NCBI RefSeq assembly: GCF_963082655.1
Contig: NC_081552.1
Span: 50,625,280-50,689,279, forward strand
Direction of reading: 5' to 3'
DNA from: Stomoxys calcitrans
Lineage: Eukaryota > Arthropoda > Insecta > Diptera > Muscidae
DNA length: 64,000 nt
In this document: piece by piece, positions 28,811-41,000 of the stretch
Position numbering within the stretch: the stretch's first letter is position 1
Layout: each line of letters begins with the position of its first letter
Made by a program: the position numbers and the translations under genes
Notes under the pieces: generated by a model
Told to the model about the DNA's origin: nothing
The model's database searches: none
Seen by the model: the letters and a program-made list of their open reading frames with translations, nothing else

Positions 28811-29417
28811 AAGGGTGATTTTTTTGAGGTTAGGATTTTCATGCATTAGTATTTGACAGATCACGTGGGATTTCAGACATGGTGTCAAAGAGAAAGATGC
28901 TCAGTATGCTTTGACATTTCATCATGAATAGACTTACTAACGAGCAACGCTTGCAAATCATTTTCAGTGAATGGGCCCTAGAAAAGTTGGCAGAAAATCC
29001 GCTTTTTTATCGACAAATTTTGTTCAGCGATGAGGCTCATTTCTGGTTGAATGGCTACGTAAATAAGCAAAATTGCCGCATTTGGAGTGAAGAGAAACCA
29101 GAAGCCGTTCAAGAACTGCCCATGCATCCCGAAAAATGCACTGTTTGGTGTGGTTTGTACGCTGGTGGAATCATTGGACCGTATTTTTTCAAAGATGCTG
29201 TTGGACGCAACGTTACGGTGAATGAACACATTTCGAACCGAACACTGATTTTGGTAATAAAATTCAATGATTTGCAAGCGTTGCTCGTTAGTAAGTCTAT
29301 TCATGATGAAATGTCAAAGCATACTGAGCATCTTTCTCTTTGACACCATGTCTGAAATCCCACGTGATCTGTCAAATACTAATGCACGAAAATCCTAACC
29401 TCAAAAAAATCACCCTT
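28811..29417. mobile_element. Internally rearranged Tc1/mariner element with ~150 bp inverted repeats
   Basis: Ends aagggtgatttttttgaggt and its complement, flanked by TA (28809-28810 and 29418-29419). The inverted repeats reach into the coding region: both strands carry an ATG followed by NRLTNEQRLQII. The + frame (28924-29343) then jumps to a central transposase part with FSDEAHFWLNG (second catalytic Asp) and GGIIGPYFF. Most of the DNA-binding domain and the last catalytic residue are gone, so it is a non-autonomous derivative. Confidence 0.8.
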
Positions 29418-29623
29418 TAGATTTTGAAGAAAAAAAACTTGCAGATTTCATTCAGTTAGAAATTCCCTCATTACTTTCATAAAAGTATTATGTTATCATT
29501 CAGATTTTTGTAGTGTTTCAAAGAAGTAACCGTGAATAGCATGTGTTTTCACCGGTGAAAAACGAACAGTAATATCATACCTAGTATATTTCGCATCCCT
29601 TATTCATTCCATTATTTAGCATT

Positions 29624-30427
29624 TTATACCCACCAACGAAGGATGGGGTATATCACAATACTTTTATCATTCTGTTTGCAACACATCGAAATATCCATTT
29701 CCGACCCTATAAAGTATATATATACTTGATTACCGTAAAAAAACCGGACAGACGTCTTAGATGTCACGCAACAGTCTTTAAAAATAGAAATATTGGGCTG
29801 AAACTGTGCACGGATTCTTTTTTTGTCCATAGGCAGGTTAAGTTCGAAGATGGGCTATATCGGACTATATCTTGATATAGCCCCCATATAGACCGATCCG
29901 CCGATTAGGCCTAAAAAAAACCACATTTATTGCCCGACTTGCTGAAATTTTGGACAGTGAGTTGTGTTAGGCCAGTCGATATTCTTCTTCAATTTGGCCC
30001 AGATCGGTAAAGATTTGGATATATTGGGTTGCCCAAAAAGTAATTGCGGATTTTTCATATAGTCGGCGTTGACAAATTTTTTCACAGCTTGTGACTCTGT
30101 AATTGCATTCTTTCTTCTGTCAGTTATTAGCTGTTACTTTTAGCTTGCTTTAGAAAAAAAGTGTAAAAAAAGTATATTTGATTAAAGTTCATTCTAAGTT
30201 TTATTAAAAATGCAATTACTTTTTGGGCAACCCAGTAGCTGCCATATAAACCGATTTTTCGATTTTAGGTTTTGGGCCCATAAAAGGCGCATTTATTGTT
30301 CGATGTCGCCGAAATGTGGGACAGTGAGTTGTGTTAAGGCCATCGACATTTTTCTGCAATTTGGCCCCGATCGGTCCAGATTTGAATATATCTGCCATAT
30401 AGACCGATCTCTCGATTTATAGCCTAG
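29624..30427 (-). mobile_element. Family B half of a chimeric element (B5)
   Basis: On + it opens with ttatacccaccaacgaagga and family B boxes (gaccgatccgccgatt, cccatataga). It is interrupted by MITE copy 3. At about 30427 it switches directly into family C interior sequence, with no terminus in between. Confidence 0.6.
30024..30235 (+). mobile_element. Mariner-type MITE, copy 3 (deleted near right end)
   Basis: Left end intact after TA. On the right, tttattaaaaatgca joins directly to attactttttgggcaaccca, so the stretch with tactttcttttaaaaaatcc is missing compared with copies 1 and 4. Confidence 0.75.
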
Positions 30428-31022
30428 CCGAACGCGTAAAGCTAGCCGCTTGAAAATTTGCACAGATACTTAATATTGATGTTCACTGGGGATGGAAATG
30501 GGCCATATTGGTTCAGATTTCCCATATAAACCGATCTCCCGATTTGACTTATTGAGCCCCTGAAAGCCGCAATTTTTGTCCGATTTGGCTGAAATTTTGC
30601 ATATGTTGTTCTGTTACGATTTTCAACAACTGTGCCAGGTACGATCCACATCGGTCTTTAACCTGATATAGCTCCCATATAAACCGATCTCCCGATTTGA
30701 CTTCTTGAGTCCTTACAAGCCGCAATTTTTGTCCGATTAGGCAGACATTTTGCATGCGATATTTTGTTACGACTCTCAACAACTGTGCCAAATACGGCGA
30801 AAATCAGTCTATAACCTGATATAGCTCCCATATAAACCGGTCTCTCGACCATCCTTGTTCGGTTCCTAGAAGCTTTAATTTTTGCTGGTTTGACAGAAGT
30901 TTGGTATGTACAATAAAATTATGCCTTACAACTTAATTTATTTTGTATAAATTTTTAGCACAATCCATGGTAGTTGGTTCACAAAGATTCGGCACGGCTG
31001 AACTTAGCACGCTTTTACTTGT
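30428..31022 (-). mobile_element. Family C half of the chimeric element (C2)
   Basis: The interior has tagctcccatataaaccg boxes with a ~150 bp period. The right end is the family C terminus ggcacggctgaacttagcac plus gcttttacttgt. Together with B5 it forms one element with two proper ends of different families. Confidence 0.6.
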
Positions 31023-31467
31023 TACTTGTTGTTGTTGTATTTTCAAAAAGTTATAAATTGGCATTTTGGCAACTCAGTTCATAAAGTTATCAGGAAAGGT
31101 TCACGTTTTGGTAAACCCCATTCATTAGCACCGCCCGATTTCATCTATATTGAAATTTTTTACCAAATTTTTTCAAAAGTTTTACTATAATTTAGCATTT
31201 TGAATCTCAGTGAGTAAAAAATATTGGAACAAAAAATAATCATTTAGGTCCACATATACAGAGAAGAATAAAAAATCGGTTTTAATCACGAAACTAATTT
31301 ATCTAATTAATTTTAAATTGAAACTACTTCAATCACGAAAATGATAATATCAATCACAGTTTCTGAAAAAGGTAATTGAACAAATTTTCAATTAAAAAAT
31401 TGCAAATGCATTTAAATATATGATTGAACATTTCCAATTAATTTGTTAATTGAGACACTCAATTAAA
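31023..31467. repeat. Unassigned repeat and AATT-rich element
   Basis: 31030-31250 shares words such as aattttttaccaaatttttt and tttagcattttgaatctcag with 39000-39400, suggesting an old repeat. 31255-31467 is AATT-rich sequence that ends exactly at the D1 terminus. Confidence 0.4.
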
Positions 31468-32922
31468 ACAAGTAAAAACGTGTAAAGTTCGCCGTGCCGA
31501 ACTTTGAATACCCGCCACCATGAATAAATTAACCATCCTCTTTTATAACAACTCCAGTACCATATCCATAGTATTATGCCAATGGGGCTGGTCTGGGTCA
31601 TATTTGATTCACGTCCCGAGAACTCTTATACAAGTCACAGTTTCAGCGAAAACGTGCAAATCCGTTTTTTAAGGGATTAAGACCCTAAATTGGAAGATCG
31701 GTCTATATGCTATATCTAAATATTGTCTGATCTGGACCATGTACTGGTCAGATGACCGGAGGCTGAATACAAGTCACTGTGTCAAATTCCAGCGAAATCG
31801 GGTAATAAACGCAGCTTTTATAGGCTTAAGACCCTTAATCACAAGATCGGTCTATATGCAGCTATATTAGAATAAAAACCGATCTGAACCATATTTGAGT
31901 CTAATATCGGGAGGCTTTAATCAACTCAACATTTCAAATTTTATCGATTTTGGATAATATTTACGACTTTTATGGGCTTATGACCCTCAATCGGCAGACC
32001 GATCTATATAGCAGCTATATCTAAATATTGTCCAACCGGACCATATTTAGGTGTAATGACGGAAGGCTTCAAACAACTCACTGTCTCAAGTCTCAGCAAA
32101 ATCGGGTTATAAATGCAGCTTTTATGGGCTTAAGACCCTTAATCGGCAGATCGCTTTATAGGCAGCTATATTTAAATATAGACCGATCTGAACCATATTT
32201 GAGTCGGATATGGAATATTTGTAAAGTATTATATTTAATGAGCCTTGTTGGTTTGGTGGTACAAAGTTGAAATAAATAAATAATAAAAATATCGGGAAGC
32301 TATAATCAACTCACTATTTCAAATTTAAGCGAAATCGGATAATAATTAGAGCTCTTTTGGGCTTAAGACCCTAAATCAGCAGATCGGTCTACATGACAGC
32401 TATATCTAAATATGGTCCGATCTGAACCATTTTTGAGTCAGATGGCGGGAAGCTTAAAACAACTCACTATTTCTAATTTCATCGAAATCGGATAATAAAT
32501 GCGCCTATTACGATCTTGAAACCCTTAACCGACATATCGGTGTACATGACAGCTATATGTAAATATGGGCCATACGGTTTGAATACCGGGGCCCCTAGTA
32601 AAACTTCCTGTTTCAAATTTCAGCGAAATTGTCCAAAAAAATTAGGCTTTTACAGGCTTAAAACCCTAAATCGCCAGATCGGTCTATATGACAGCTATAT
32701 CCAAATATAGTCCGATTTGGCCCACTCAAAAACCGAGTCTTTGCAAAATTTCAACTCAATATCTCAATTTTTAAAGACGGTACCGTGATTACAGCTGACG
32801 GACACACGGACATCGTAAAATCATCTTGGAATTTTACAACGATCAGAAATATATATACTTTGTAGGGTCGGAAATGAATATTTCGATGTGTTGGTAACGA
32901 AATGAATGTACCCCTGTCCTTT
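31468..32922 (+). mobile_element. Family D element, copy D1
   Basis: Left end acaagtaaaaacgtgtaaag with hairpin-like ttcgccgtgccgaa, then tacccgccaccatgaataaa. Units of about 150 bp contain gatcggtctatatgcagcta and aaatttcagcgaaatcgggt variants. The right side has a shrunken cggacacacggacatcg motif and tatatatac. A 77 bp insertion interrupts it at 32212. Confidence 0.65.
32212..32288 (+). mobile_element. 77 bp insertion, probable LINE/SINE 3' end, inside D1
   Basis: Compared with other D1 units, the word ggatatcggg is split. The inserted DNA contains gttggtttggtggtacaaag and ends in an (AAATA)n-like tail. The short duplication atat flanks it. It is probably a severely 5'-truncated retroposon. 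Confidence 0.5.
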
Positions 32923-33129
32923 ATTTATTTGCTCAAATATTAGCCAAGCCCTAAGACCTTATTTGACTAATGGACTACATTTAGGTTCAAAATTTTTTAA
33001 AACTTTTTTTCTTAAGTATAAATATATAACAATGAATGACTACTTAGTTGAAACAACTTCAATGAAAAAAAAATTAAAACAATAATTTTAATTAAAAATT
33101 ACATGGAACAAGATACTAATTAACACAAA

Positions 33130-34643
33130 ACAAGTAAAAAGGCGTTAAGTTCGGCCGGGCCGAACTTTGGATACCCACCACCTCGGGTATATATGTAAAA
33201 CACCTTTCGTCAAAATCCGGTGAAAAATGCATACCTTGCGCCCCATAGCAGCTATATCGAAATATGTTCCGATTTGGACCAAATACTTATAAGTACAAGT
33301 CATTTTTCAATTGAGTATAACAAAATATTGGTCTTTTAAGTAGCTATATCTGAAATTAAACCGATTTGAACCATGTACTAAACGGATGTCGAAATGATTA
33401 GCATAAGTCACTGTTTAAAATTTAAGTGAAATCAGATTATAAATGCGACTTTATGGTACCAAGACTATAAATCGGGATATCGGGATATCGGTCTATATGG
33501 CAGATCTGTACGGATCTATATCAAAATTAAAAAGAATATCGAAGGGCCTAACACAACTCACCGTCCCAAATTTCAGCGACATCGGACAATAAATGTGTCT
33601 TTTATCGCCCCAAAACCTAAAACCTAGATATCGGTGTATATGGCAACTATATCCAAATCTGGACCGATGTGTGCGATATTGCAGAAGTATGTCAAGGGGC
33701 TTAACTTAACTCACTGTTCCAAATTTCGGCGACATCAGACAATAAATGAGCAAGAAATCGGTCTATATGGCAGCTATATCTAAATCTGAACCGATCTGGA
33801 CCAAATTGAAGAAATATGTCAAAGGGCCTAACACAACTCACTGTTCCAAAATCGGATAGTGAATGTGGCTTTTATGGGCCTTACACCATAAATCGGAGGA
33901 TCGATCTATATGGCAGCTATATCCAAATCTGGACCGATTTGAGCCAAATTAACGAAGGATGTCGATGGGCCTTACACAATTCACTGTCCCGAATTTTATC
34001 AAAATCGGATAATAAATGTGGCTTTTGTGGGCCTAAGACCCTTAACGGAGGATCGGTCTATATGGCAGCTACATCCAAATCTGAGCCGATCTGGGCCAAT
34101 TACGAAGGAAGTCGAAGGGCCTAAGACAACTCATTGTCCCAAATCTCCGCGAAATCGGATAATAAATGTGGCTTTTATGGGCCTAAGACCCTAAATCTGA
34201 GGATCGGTCTATATGGCAGCTATATCCAAATCTGAACCGATCTGAGCCAAATTGACGAAGGATGTTGAAGGGCCTAACACAACTCACTACCCCAAATTCA
34301 ATAAAATCGGATAATAAATGTGGCTTTTATGGGCCTAAGACCCTAAATCGACGGATCGGTCTATATGGGGGCTATATCAAGATATAGTCCGATATAGCCC
34401 ATCTTCGAACTTAACCTGCTTATGGATAAAAAAAAGAATCTGTGCAAAATTTCAGCTCAATATCTCTATTTTTAAAGACTGTAGCGTGATTTCAACAGAC
34501 AGACGGACGGACATGTCTAGATCGTCTTAGATTTTTACGCTGATCAAGAATATATATACTTTATGGGGTCGGAAATGGATATTTCGATGTGTTGCAAACG
34601 GAATGACAAAATGAATATACCCCCATCCTTCGGTGGTGGGTAT
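33130..34643 (+). mobile_element. Family B element, copy B4 (best preserved)
   Basis: Complete: acaagtaaaaaggcgttaag, the hairpin ttcggccgggccgaa, tacccaccacctcgggtata, about eight units of ~151 bp (tatatggcag at about 33907, 34059 and 34209), cagacagacggacggacatg, tatatatac and ccatccttcggtggtgggta. Confidence 0.72.
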
Positions 34644-34775
34644 AAAAATGATTGGAGAATGATAAGTTATATGTGATGATAAGTTGTGAATGATAAGCTA
34701 TGGCTTTTATGTATTTTTTAAGCAACCCTAAAATCAATATGAACTAAGATACATTTAGTTTAGCATTTTATAAAA

Positions 34776-34892
34776 TACAAGCTGACCCGGGCTCGCTCCG
34801 CTGCGCCTTCTTTTACTTTATATGGAACAAATTTTTCTTGGAATATTTATTTTCGACAATAAAAGAGCTTTTAGTGAAATACCATGCTACGA
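34776..34892 (+). mobile_element. Possible RTE-type 3' fragment
   Basis: Contains agctgacccgggctcgctcc and gctgcgccttcttttacttt, wording typical of RTE-like LINE or SINE 3' ends in insects. No coding part is present. Confidence 0.3.
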
Positions 34893-34897
34893 ATATA

Positions 34898-35133
34898 TTG
34901 GGTTGCCCAAAAAGTAATTGCGGATTTTTCATATAGTCGGCGTTGACAAATTTGTTCACAGCTTGTGACTCTGTAATTGCATTATTTCTTCTGTCAGTTA
35001 TCAGTTGTTACTTTTAGCTTGCTTTAGAAAAAAAGTGTAAAATAGTACATTTGATTAAAGTTCATTCTAAGTTTTATTAAAAATGCATTTACTTTCTTTC
35101 AAAAAATCCGCAATTACTTTATCGGCAACCCAA
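34898..35133 (+). mobile_element. Mariner-type MITE, copy 4
   Basis: Both inverted repeats present; the right one is mutated (tactttatcggcaacccaa). Flanked by TA. Same orientation as copies 1 and 3. Confidence 0.8.
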
Positions 35134-35399
35134 TATATAGTGTGTTGGCAAGCCGTATAAAATTCAGTTCTGACTTTAACCAAATGTCATTGCCGATGGG
35201 GCAGTTCCTGCACCAAGTAGGGACGACAATTTAAAAAAAAAAAAAAAATTGAGGTATCTCAACCAATTTTACCGTAACTAATTGTTTAACAATATAAGTG
35301 CCTTTGTCCGAATCCCATATGATCTTTATTGGTTTACGAATTTAAGTTTGGATGTAAGGTGTACTCCATTATTAAAATACTTTATTTCAGTCCGCTACT

Positions 35400-36640
35400 C
35401 TCATGATATCTGATTTAGGGGTGTTTCGGGGGTGAGGTAGTCCCCCAGGCACTTGGCCCAAAATAGTTTATCAAATTCGTTTTCTAATCTTAAATACCAC
35501 ATATTGGCATGGTCGAACATTTTTTACCCTTTGCGGGGTGTTTTGACCCCCAGAAAATTGGTCCCGAAAGTGGGTGTCAATTCTTTCTCTACCCCCCCCA
35601 ATACCTTTGATTTAAGCTCCACATTGACATGGTCGGTATATATGGCCGATTTAGAGGTGTTTTGGGGATTAGGGTGGTCGCCCAAACACTAAGCCCGAGA
35701 AATATATCAGCAACGTACTCTATTCTCATATATCTAAATATCATTTATTTTAACCCCATATTGCCATTATCCTGAAAATTGGATATCAAATTCGTTTTCA
35801 AATCTCATTTAAACTCCTTGTTGCAAAAGTCAGTAAATATGTCCGGTTTGGGGTATTGGCTCTATAAACTATAAATATTTAGTTCTACTCTCTTTACGAC
35901 CCAAATTGTCTTGGTCTGGCTCACCAATACGTCCTATTAGGGGGTTGTTATAGTGTTGGGACGTCCCCTAGACAGTTGGTCCCTAATGTTGATATCAGAT
36001 ACGTGGTCTACTCCCAAATACCTTTAATTTGAGCCCCATATTTCCATAGTCGGCAAACCTGACCGACTTGGGGGATGGGCGGCCACTCAGTGAATTGGCC
36101 TTGAAAATATATATCGGATTCGTGTTCCACTCTAAAAACTTACTATTTCAGTGGTGTTGTGGGGGTGGGTTGGTCCCATAGATACTTTTTCCGAATATTG
36201 ATATCAGATTTGTGCTTTACTCCCAAAGACCTTTCATTTGAGCCCCATGTGGCTATGATTGTAAATGTGTCCCCTTTGGGGGAGGTTTTTGGGGAGAGGC
36301 GGCCTCCCAAACACTTGGTCTCATATTTGGATATCAGATTCTAATTCTACACTCAAATACCTTTTATTTAAGCCCCATATTCCCATGGTCCTGTTCTGTT
36401 TTGGGGAAGGGGTCCACCCCCAGAAACGTGGTCCCACATTTGGATATCAGATTCGTATTCTACTCGCAAATACCTTTCATTTGAGTCCCATATTGCCATG
36501 GTCGGTAAATATGTCCGTATTGTCGTGATTGGTCTAAATATATGTTTGGTAGGTTTTAGGATGGGGCGGCCCCCCTAGGTACCCCATCCGAAATTTTGAT
36601 ACCAAATTTTTATTTCTAGGGTACTATATGAGGGCACACT
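35400..36640 (-). repeat. Tandem array G2
   Basis: Units read on + as catttgagccccatattgcc followed by atggtcggtaaatatgtcc and tggggg-rich text, recurring near 35609, 35743, 35810, 36018, 36233, 36367 and 36477. These are inverse complements of array G1. Open frames here are by-products of the repeat. Confidence 0.6.
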
Positions 36641-36835
36641 AAGTCGCACCACCCATCTCCGAGATCTGGCGTTTCTGAAAATTAGGGTAAAGGGGAGAGT
36701 GAAAAACCTTCGTGATCATTCTTCCGTATACCGGTACCGACGTTATCACAGTCCAATGTAATATTTGAGAGAGCCTTTTGGAAGGATAAACCAATTTCAT
36801 TATTGTAGGGTGATTTTTTGTTGGGTAATTTATAA

Positions 36836-37160
36836 CTTTTTTCTTGTTGTGGCCACATTTGCATGTGGAGGTGGCGATCCTCGTCAAACTCCTATGGCCA
36901 TTGGTTATTTAGGCGTGGCCATTGGTTATTTAGGCCCCAATAACTCGCCTTGTCATATCGTGCATCATAGGCACTCAGTATTTGCGCAAGAGCCGGTGCC
37001 GCCCGCCCTCTCACTGAGACTCTGCGCCCGATACAATATGGAGCATACCACTATACGAAACCTATGGATACCCCGCAACTAAGCTTCTCGTGACAGCTAG
37101 AAGCACCACACAGATTGGAGTTAAAAATTCCAGCCTGTATGGCGCTCACAGCTATCCCGT
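36836..37160 (-). mobile_element. SINE-like element S2, copy a
   Basis: On + it opens ttgttgtggccacatttgca, then aggtggcgatcctc, ctctcactgagactctgcgc, actaagcttctcgtgac. Aligns block by block with 38567-38930 and with the short copy at 40448-40568. The (CAA)n tail is expected at the left. Confidence 0.5.
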
Positions 37161-37829
37161 GCTGGGCACACTTTTTTTTTTAAATAATATAGTTCAAATA
37201 CATACAATGGGCTATAAAAATCTGCCTACGACCTTCAGATTTGCTAAATATATTCTCCTGTTTAATTGTAAATGAAAGACATGATACGGGATTGTTTTTA
37301 ATCTATCTTCATTACTAACATTTAAGAGTTCCTTAGCATAAATAAATCATCAGGTATCTGAATTTGGATGGTACATGGACTTTTGTCACCCACTGTAGGT
37401 TAGGTTGAAAAGAGGGTGTGGATATGAATTCACCCATATGTCCATGTCCATAGTGGCATGGGACTCATAAATAACGCCTACTGTATACAATTCTATTTTT
37501 TTTTTTCTTGTGTATAAAAATTCTTTATTTTTGTTTTTTTCTGATTTTACAAAATCTTATCAAACTTCATAATTTTTCATAATGTAATTCTCTAAAAACA
37601 AAAGAAACTTATCAGATATTTAGATTATTAATATTTAATGTTAAAAAAAAAAAATCCATAAATTCAGAAAAAAATGAAAACTAGGTTTTAAAATACAGGC
37701 GGTAAAAATCTCTTAGGGTCCATTAAAAAAGTTAAATAAATTAATAAAAAAATTAATATTGCATTAATAACTACTTAGACTAAATACTATAAACTATGTA
37801 TAAGTTATGTACATATTAATATTTGATGT
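37161..37829 (-). other. 3' flank of the GTF3C2-like gene
   Basis: AT-rich. On the minus strand an AATAAA occurs at about 37529-37524, roughly 300 nt after the stop, and could serve for polyadenylation. No other feature is recognised. Confidence 0.35.
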
Positions 37830-38024
37830 TTACCAATTTTGAAATTGGGTATTTTTATTAAAATAAATTATACGTATGAAACCATTTTCATAGCCGGCAG
37901 CAACCAAATGTTTAGCACCTTTATTTAAATTACAACGTAGTGCATTGATGCGCATATAAGGGGTAATGTTAAGGGGAGCTCTACGGTTAACATTGAAATA
38001 AGCATTTTTCATTGATTCCCTGAG
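37830..38024 (-). CDS. GTF3C2: GTF3C2-like last exon: final WD repeat
   Basis: Encodes residues 3484-3547 (LRESMKNAYFNVNRRAPLNI...), then INALRCNLNKGAKHLVAAGY and ENGFIRIIYF, the closing strand of the propeller, and stop TAA at 37832-37830. A 59 bp intron precedes it. Confidence 0.85.
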   Translation of the reverse strand, partial: LRESMKNAYFNVNRRAPLNITPYMRINALRCNLNKGAKHLVAAGYENGFIRIIYFNKNTQFQNW

Positions 38025-41000
38025 CTGTAAGAAGGAGAAAAACAAACTAGATACAAGAATTTTCTTTTTGGCATCAATCTCACCTTCATTAATGGTTTAA
38101 ATACCAATCCATATTTCTCTTTGTAATCGTATTCATGCATACACCATTCGCCTTCAAGATCTTTACATTCATTCTTTTTATTGTTGTTAACTCTTTGTAT
38201 GGGTTTACCATCCAATTGTTTAACATCCATGGAGGTTAGTATTCTTCTTTCTCCAAATTTTTTACCCACTACATGTTCATAGTGTATTTCTCTGGGGTCC
38301 ATAAACAAAATATCACCATTATCGACTGAGGCCACGCACATGTTGCTGATTGGTGTATAATGGATGCCAGTAACAGCACTAACGAAATTATCCAGTCTTT
38401 GTTGTTGAAACATGATATTTGTGGGATTTATATTGAGAACGCAACGACCATCTAAAACAAAGAGAGACAAAAAATTAGCCCTGCCAAAATTGTATATATC
38501 CTCCACCATTGGACAAGTTTTGACTTCTGTCTTGTGTAGACAGAAGTCAAATGGCAACAAATAAAAAAAACTATGTTGTTATTATTGTTATAGCCACATT
38601 TGCATGTGAAGGTAGCGATTCTCGTTAAGCTCTTAACGGTGAGCAAGGTCGTTCCGGTCCATAGGACTGATCGCCTCGAGAATATGAATGGCCTTTGGTT
38701 ATGTAAAGGCGCTAATAACATCTCTTGTTACTCACTCAATACTTAAGCAAAAACCGGCCTCTCACTGAGACTCTCCGCTAGATATGCTGTTTGTCCGCGA
38801 GTGCAGTTGCAGCTATACTGTATAGCGCATTCCACTATCCGCAACCTGTGAACGCGCCTGGTAACTCTCAGCTAAGCTTCTCATGATAACGATGGCTGCC
38901 ACAACGATCGGAGCTCAAAGTTTAAGGTAAGTTCTTGGTAGAATGCGTATTTCAGTTACAGTGAAACAGGTTTTAGCCACATGTTCCAACTAAAGAGGTC
39001 GAAATTCAACATTTTCGGTTCTCAGTCAGAATTTTCCTTGCAAAAATTGGTCAATATCGGTCCATGTTTCGGTATAGCTTTCTCATGAATGTGTTGCCCA
39101 ATTTTATGTATTTTTAATGTTTGTTGAGAAGAAACCCTCTCTGCAAAAAATTTCCTTTATCTAATTACACCATCCAATTTAAGAAATATCGAAGGTCTTA
39201 GCCACTTTTCCCACCAATTTTTCAGTAATTTTGCATTTTTGGTTTTCTGAAGCAAGAAATGCTTCCTACAAACAATTGTAAATAAAGGTCCACGTTTTGA
39301 TACAAATGTAGCCCCTATATAAAGGTGCCGTCCGACTTTAGGAATTTCAAAGGTCTGAGCCACATTTTTTTTTAAACTGTTAATGCAAATTTGCTTCGAA
39401 CATTCCATTAAGCAACGAGGGCAAACTTTTCACATATTCTCATCCAATGAACATAATTTGACCGCAGGTGTCCTTTCTCCTTTTCTCCTTTTTTTCTTAT
39501 TTTCATCAACGATCTGTTGAGTTAGACATAGATTTCGATCTACTCATTTGCGGATAGTAGTAATCTATGTCATTCGTACTCATTCGACCATAGGCCGAGT
39601 CTTCGAGAGATTGAGGACAAAAGGTGGGATTTGCAGGATTTGCTGGCCATTTCTGAGTGGGGTCCAATGAATCGAATAGATTTTAATGCGCAGAAGACTC
39701 AATGCTGTTTGTTGTCACACAAACGATTCGCTGACCCATTACGATCATCTTTGTCTATCAACGGTATAGATGTTGAGCAATCAGAAGCTCTTGATGTTCT
39801 GGACATGAAAATACAAAATGATGTCCATTGGGTTAAGCATATGTTTGAAGTGTCGAAAGAAGTATTCAAGTGCTTAGGCTTCCTTAAACTGTGTAAGAAT
39901 TACTTCACTCCTTCTGATCTTCTTAACATCTATACAAGTTTCATAAGGCGGAGCTTAAAAATCATCCCTGGAGCAACTGGATCGTGTACAGAAGAGAGAG
40001 ATGGCGTTGATTGCGGACAGTGGGCTATTCAACTCTATTGCCTCCCTTGAACATCGTCGCAATGTGGGTTGTTTGGCGCTGTTCTATCGGTACTTTCATG
40101 GTGTGTGATCATCTGATATTCGTCTTCTAATTCCTGATATAAGGATGTTTGTGAGAAATACTAGACATACCAGGAACTCACACCCATTTGTAATTGATTG
40201 GCCATCGGACCGGACAATGCATTATAGAGAGAATTCTTATTTCGCCCGAACAGTTCGTATGTGGAATCGACTTCCGGCTAATGTTTTTCCCACCCACTAT
40301 GACATCCAGAGATTTAAGACAAATGTCAATAAAAATTATTGTCGTCACACGCAGACATGCTAACCTGTCAAACTATTTGACAAAATTTTGACATTTTGGG
40401 TCTTCAGAGCGTAGAACCCGAAACAAAACATAACTGTTTATTGAGTGTTTTTCAATGTTGCTGCGGCGATCGGTCGCATAGATCGGAAAGAGCTTGCTCA
40501 TCTATAAGAGCTTGAAGAGGATCGCCACCTTCACCTGCAAATGGGGCTAAAACAACAACAACAACCTACTTTAAGGAATTTGGAAATCTTCGGCAATTTT
40601 ACCAATCGAAATACAGCAGATAGAAGTTCTCCTGCCAAAATGTTTCCATTAGGCTCGATCAGAGACTCTTTGTAAGCACAGAAAAAGATTTCACGAACAA
40701 TTTTTTTGAATTTTCAATTAAATATTTAAAAGTAAATAAAAATGCATTCGATTAAAAAATTAATTGATTCAATTAAAAATGTTATGATAAAATGTTACCT
40801 ATTTCAAAATAAAAAAAATAATTTTGACTTTTCAGATTATCTTGAAATTTAATTGAAAACAAAAAAAATATCTCCTTAAAATGTTTGAATCAACTTTTGT
40901 TTTATTTGAAAAAATTTCAGCCAAATTTTTAATTAAAAACAATTTCTGATTCAATCAAAAAATCAAATAATTGATTGAATACATATTTATTTTCAATTGA

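Noticed and set aside
33130..34643. Regular ~150 bp repeats considered as a CRISPR-like array
   Set aside because: Units are long, diverged and contiguous without spacers, in a eukaryotic element with defined ends.
35453..36528. Open frames in array G2
   Set aside because: They follow the tandem repeat and shift between units; no homology or splice context.
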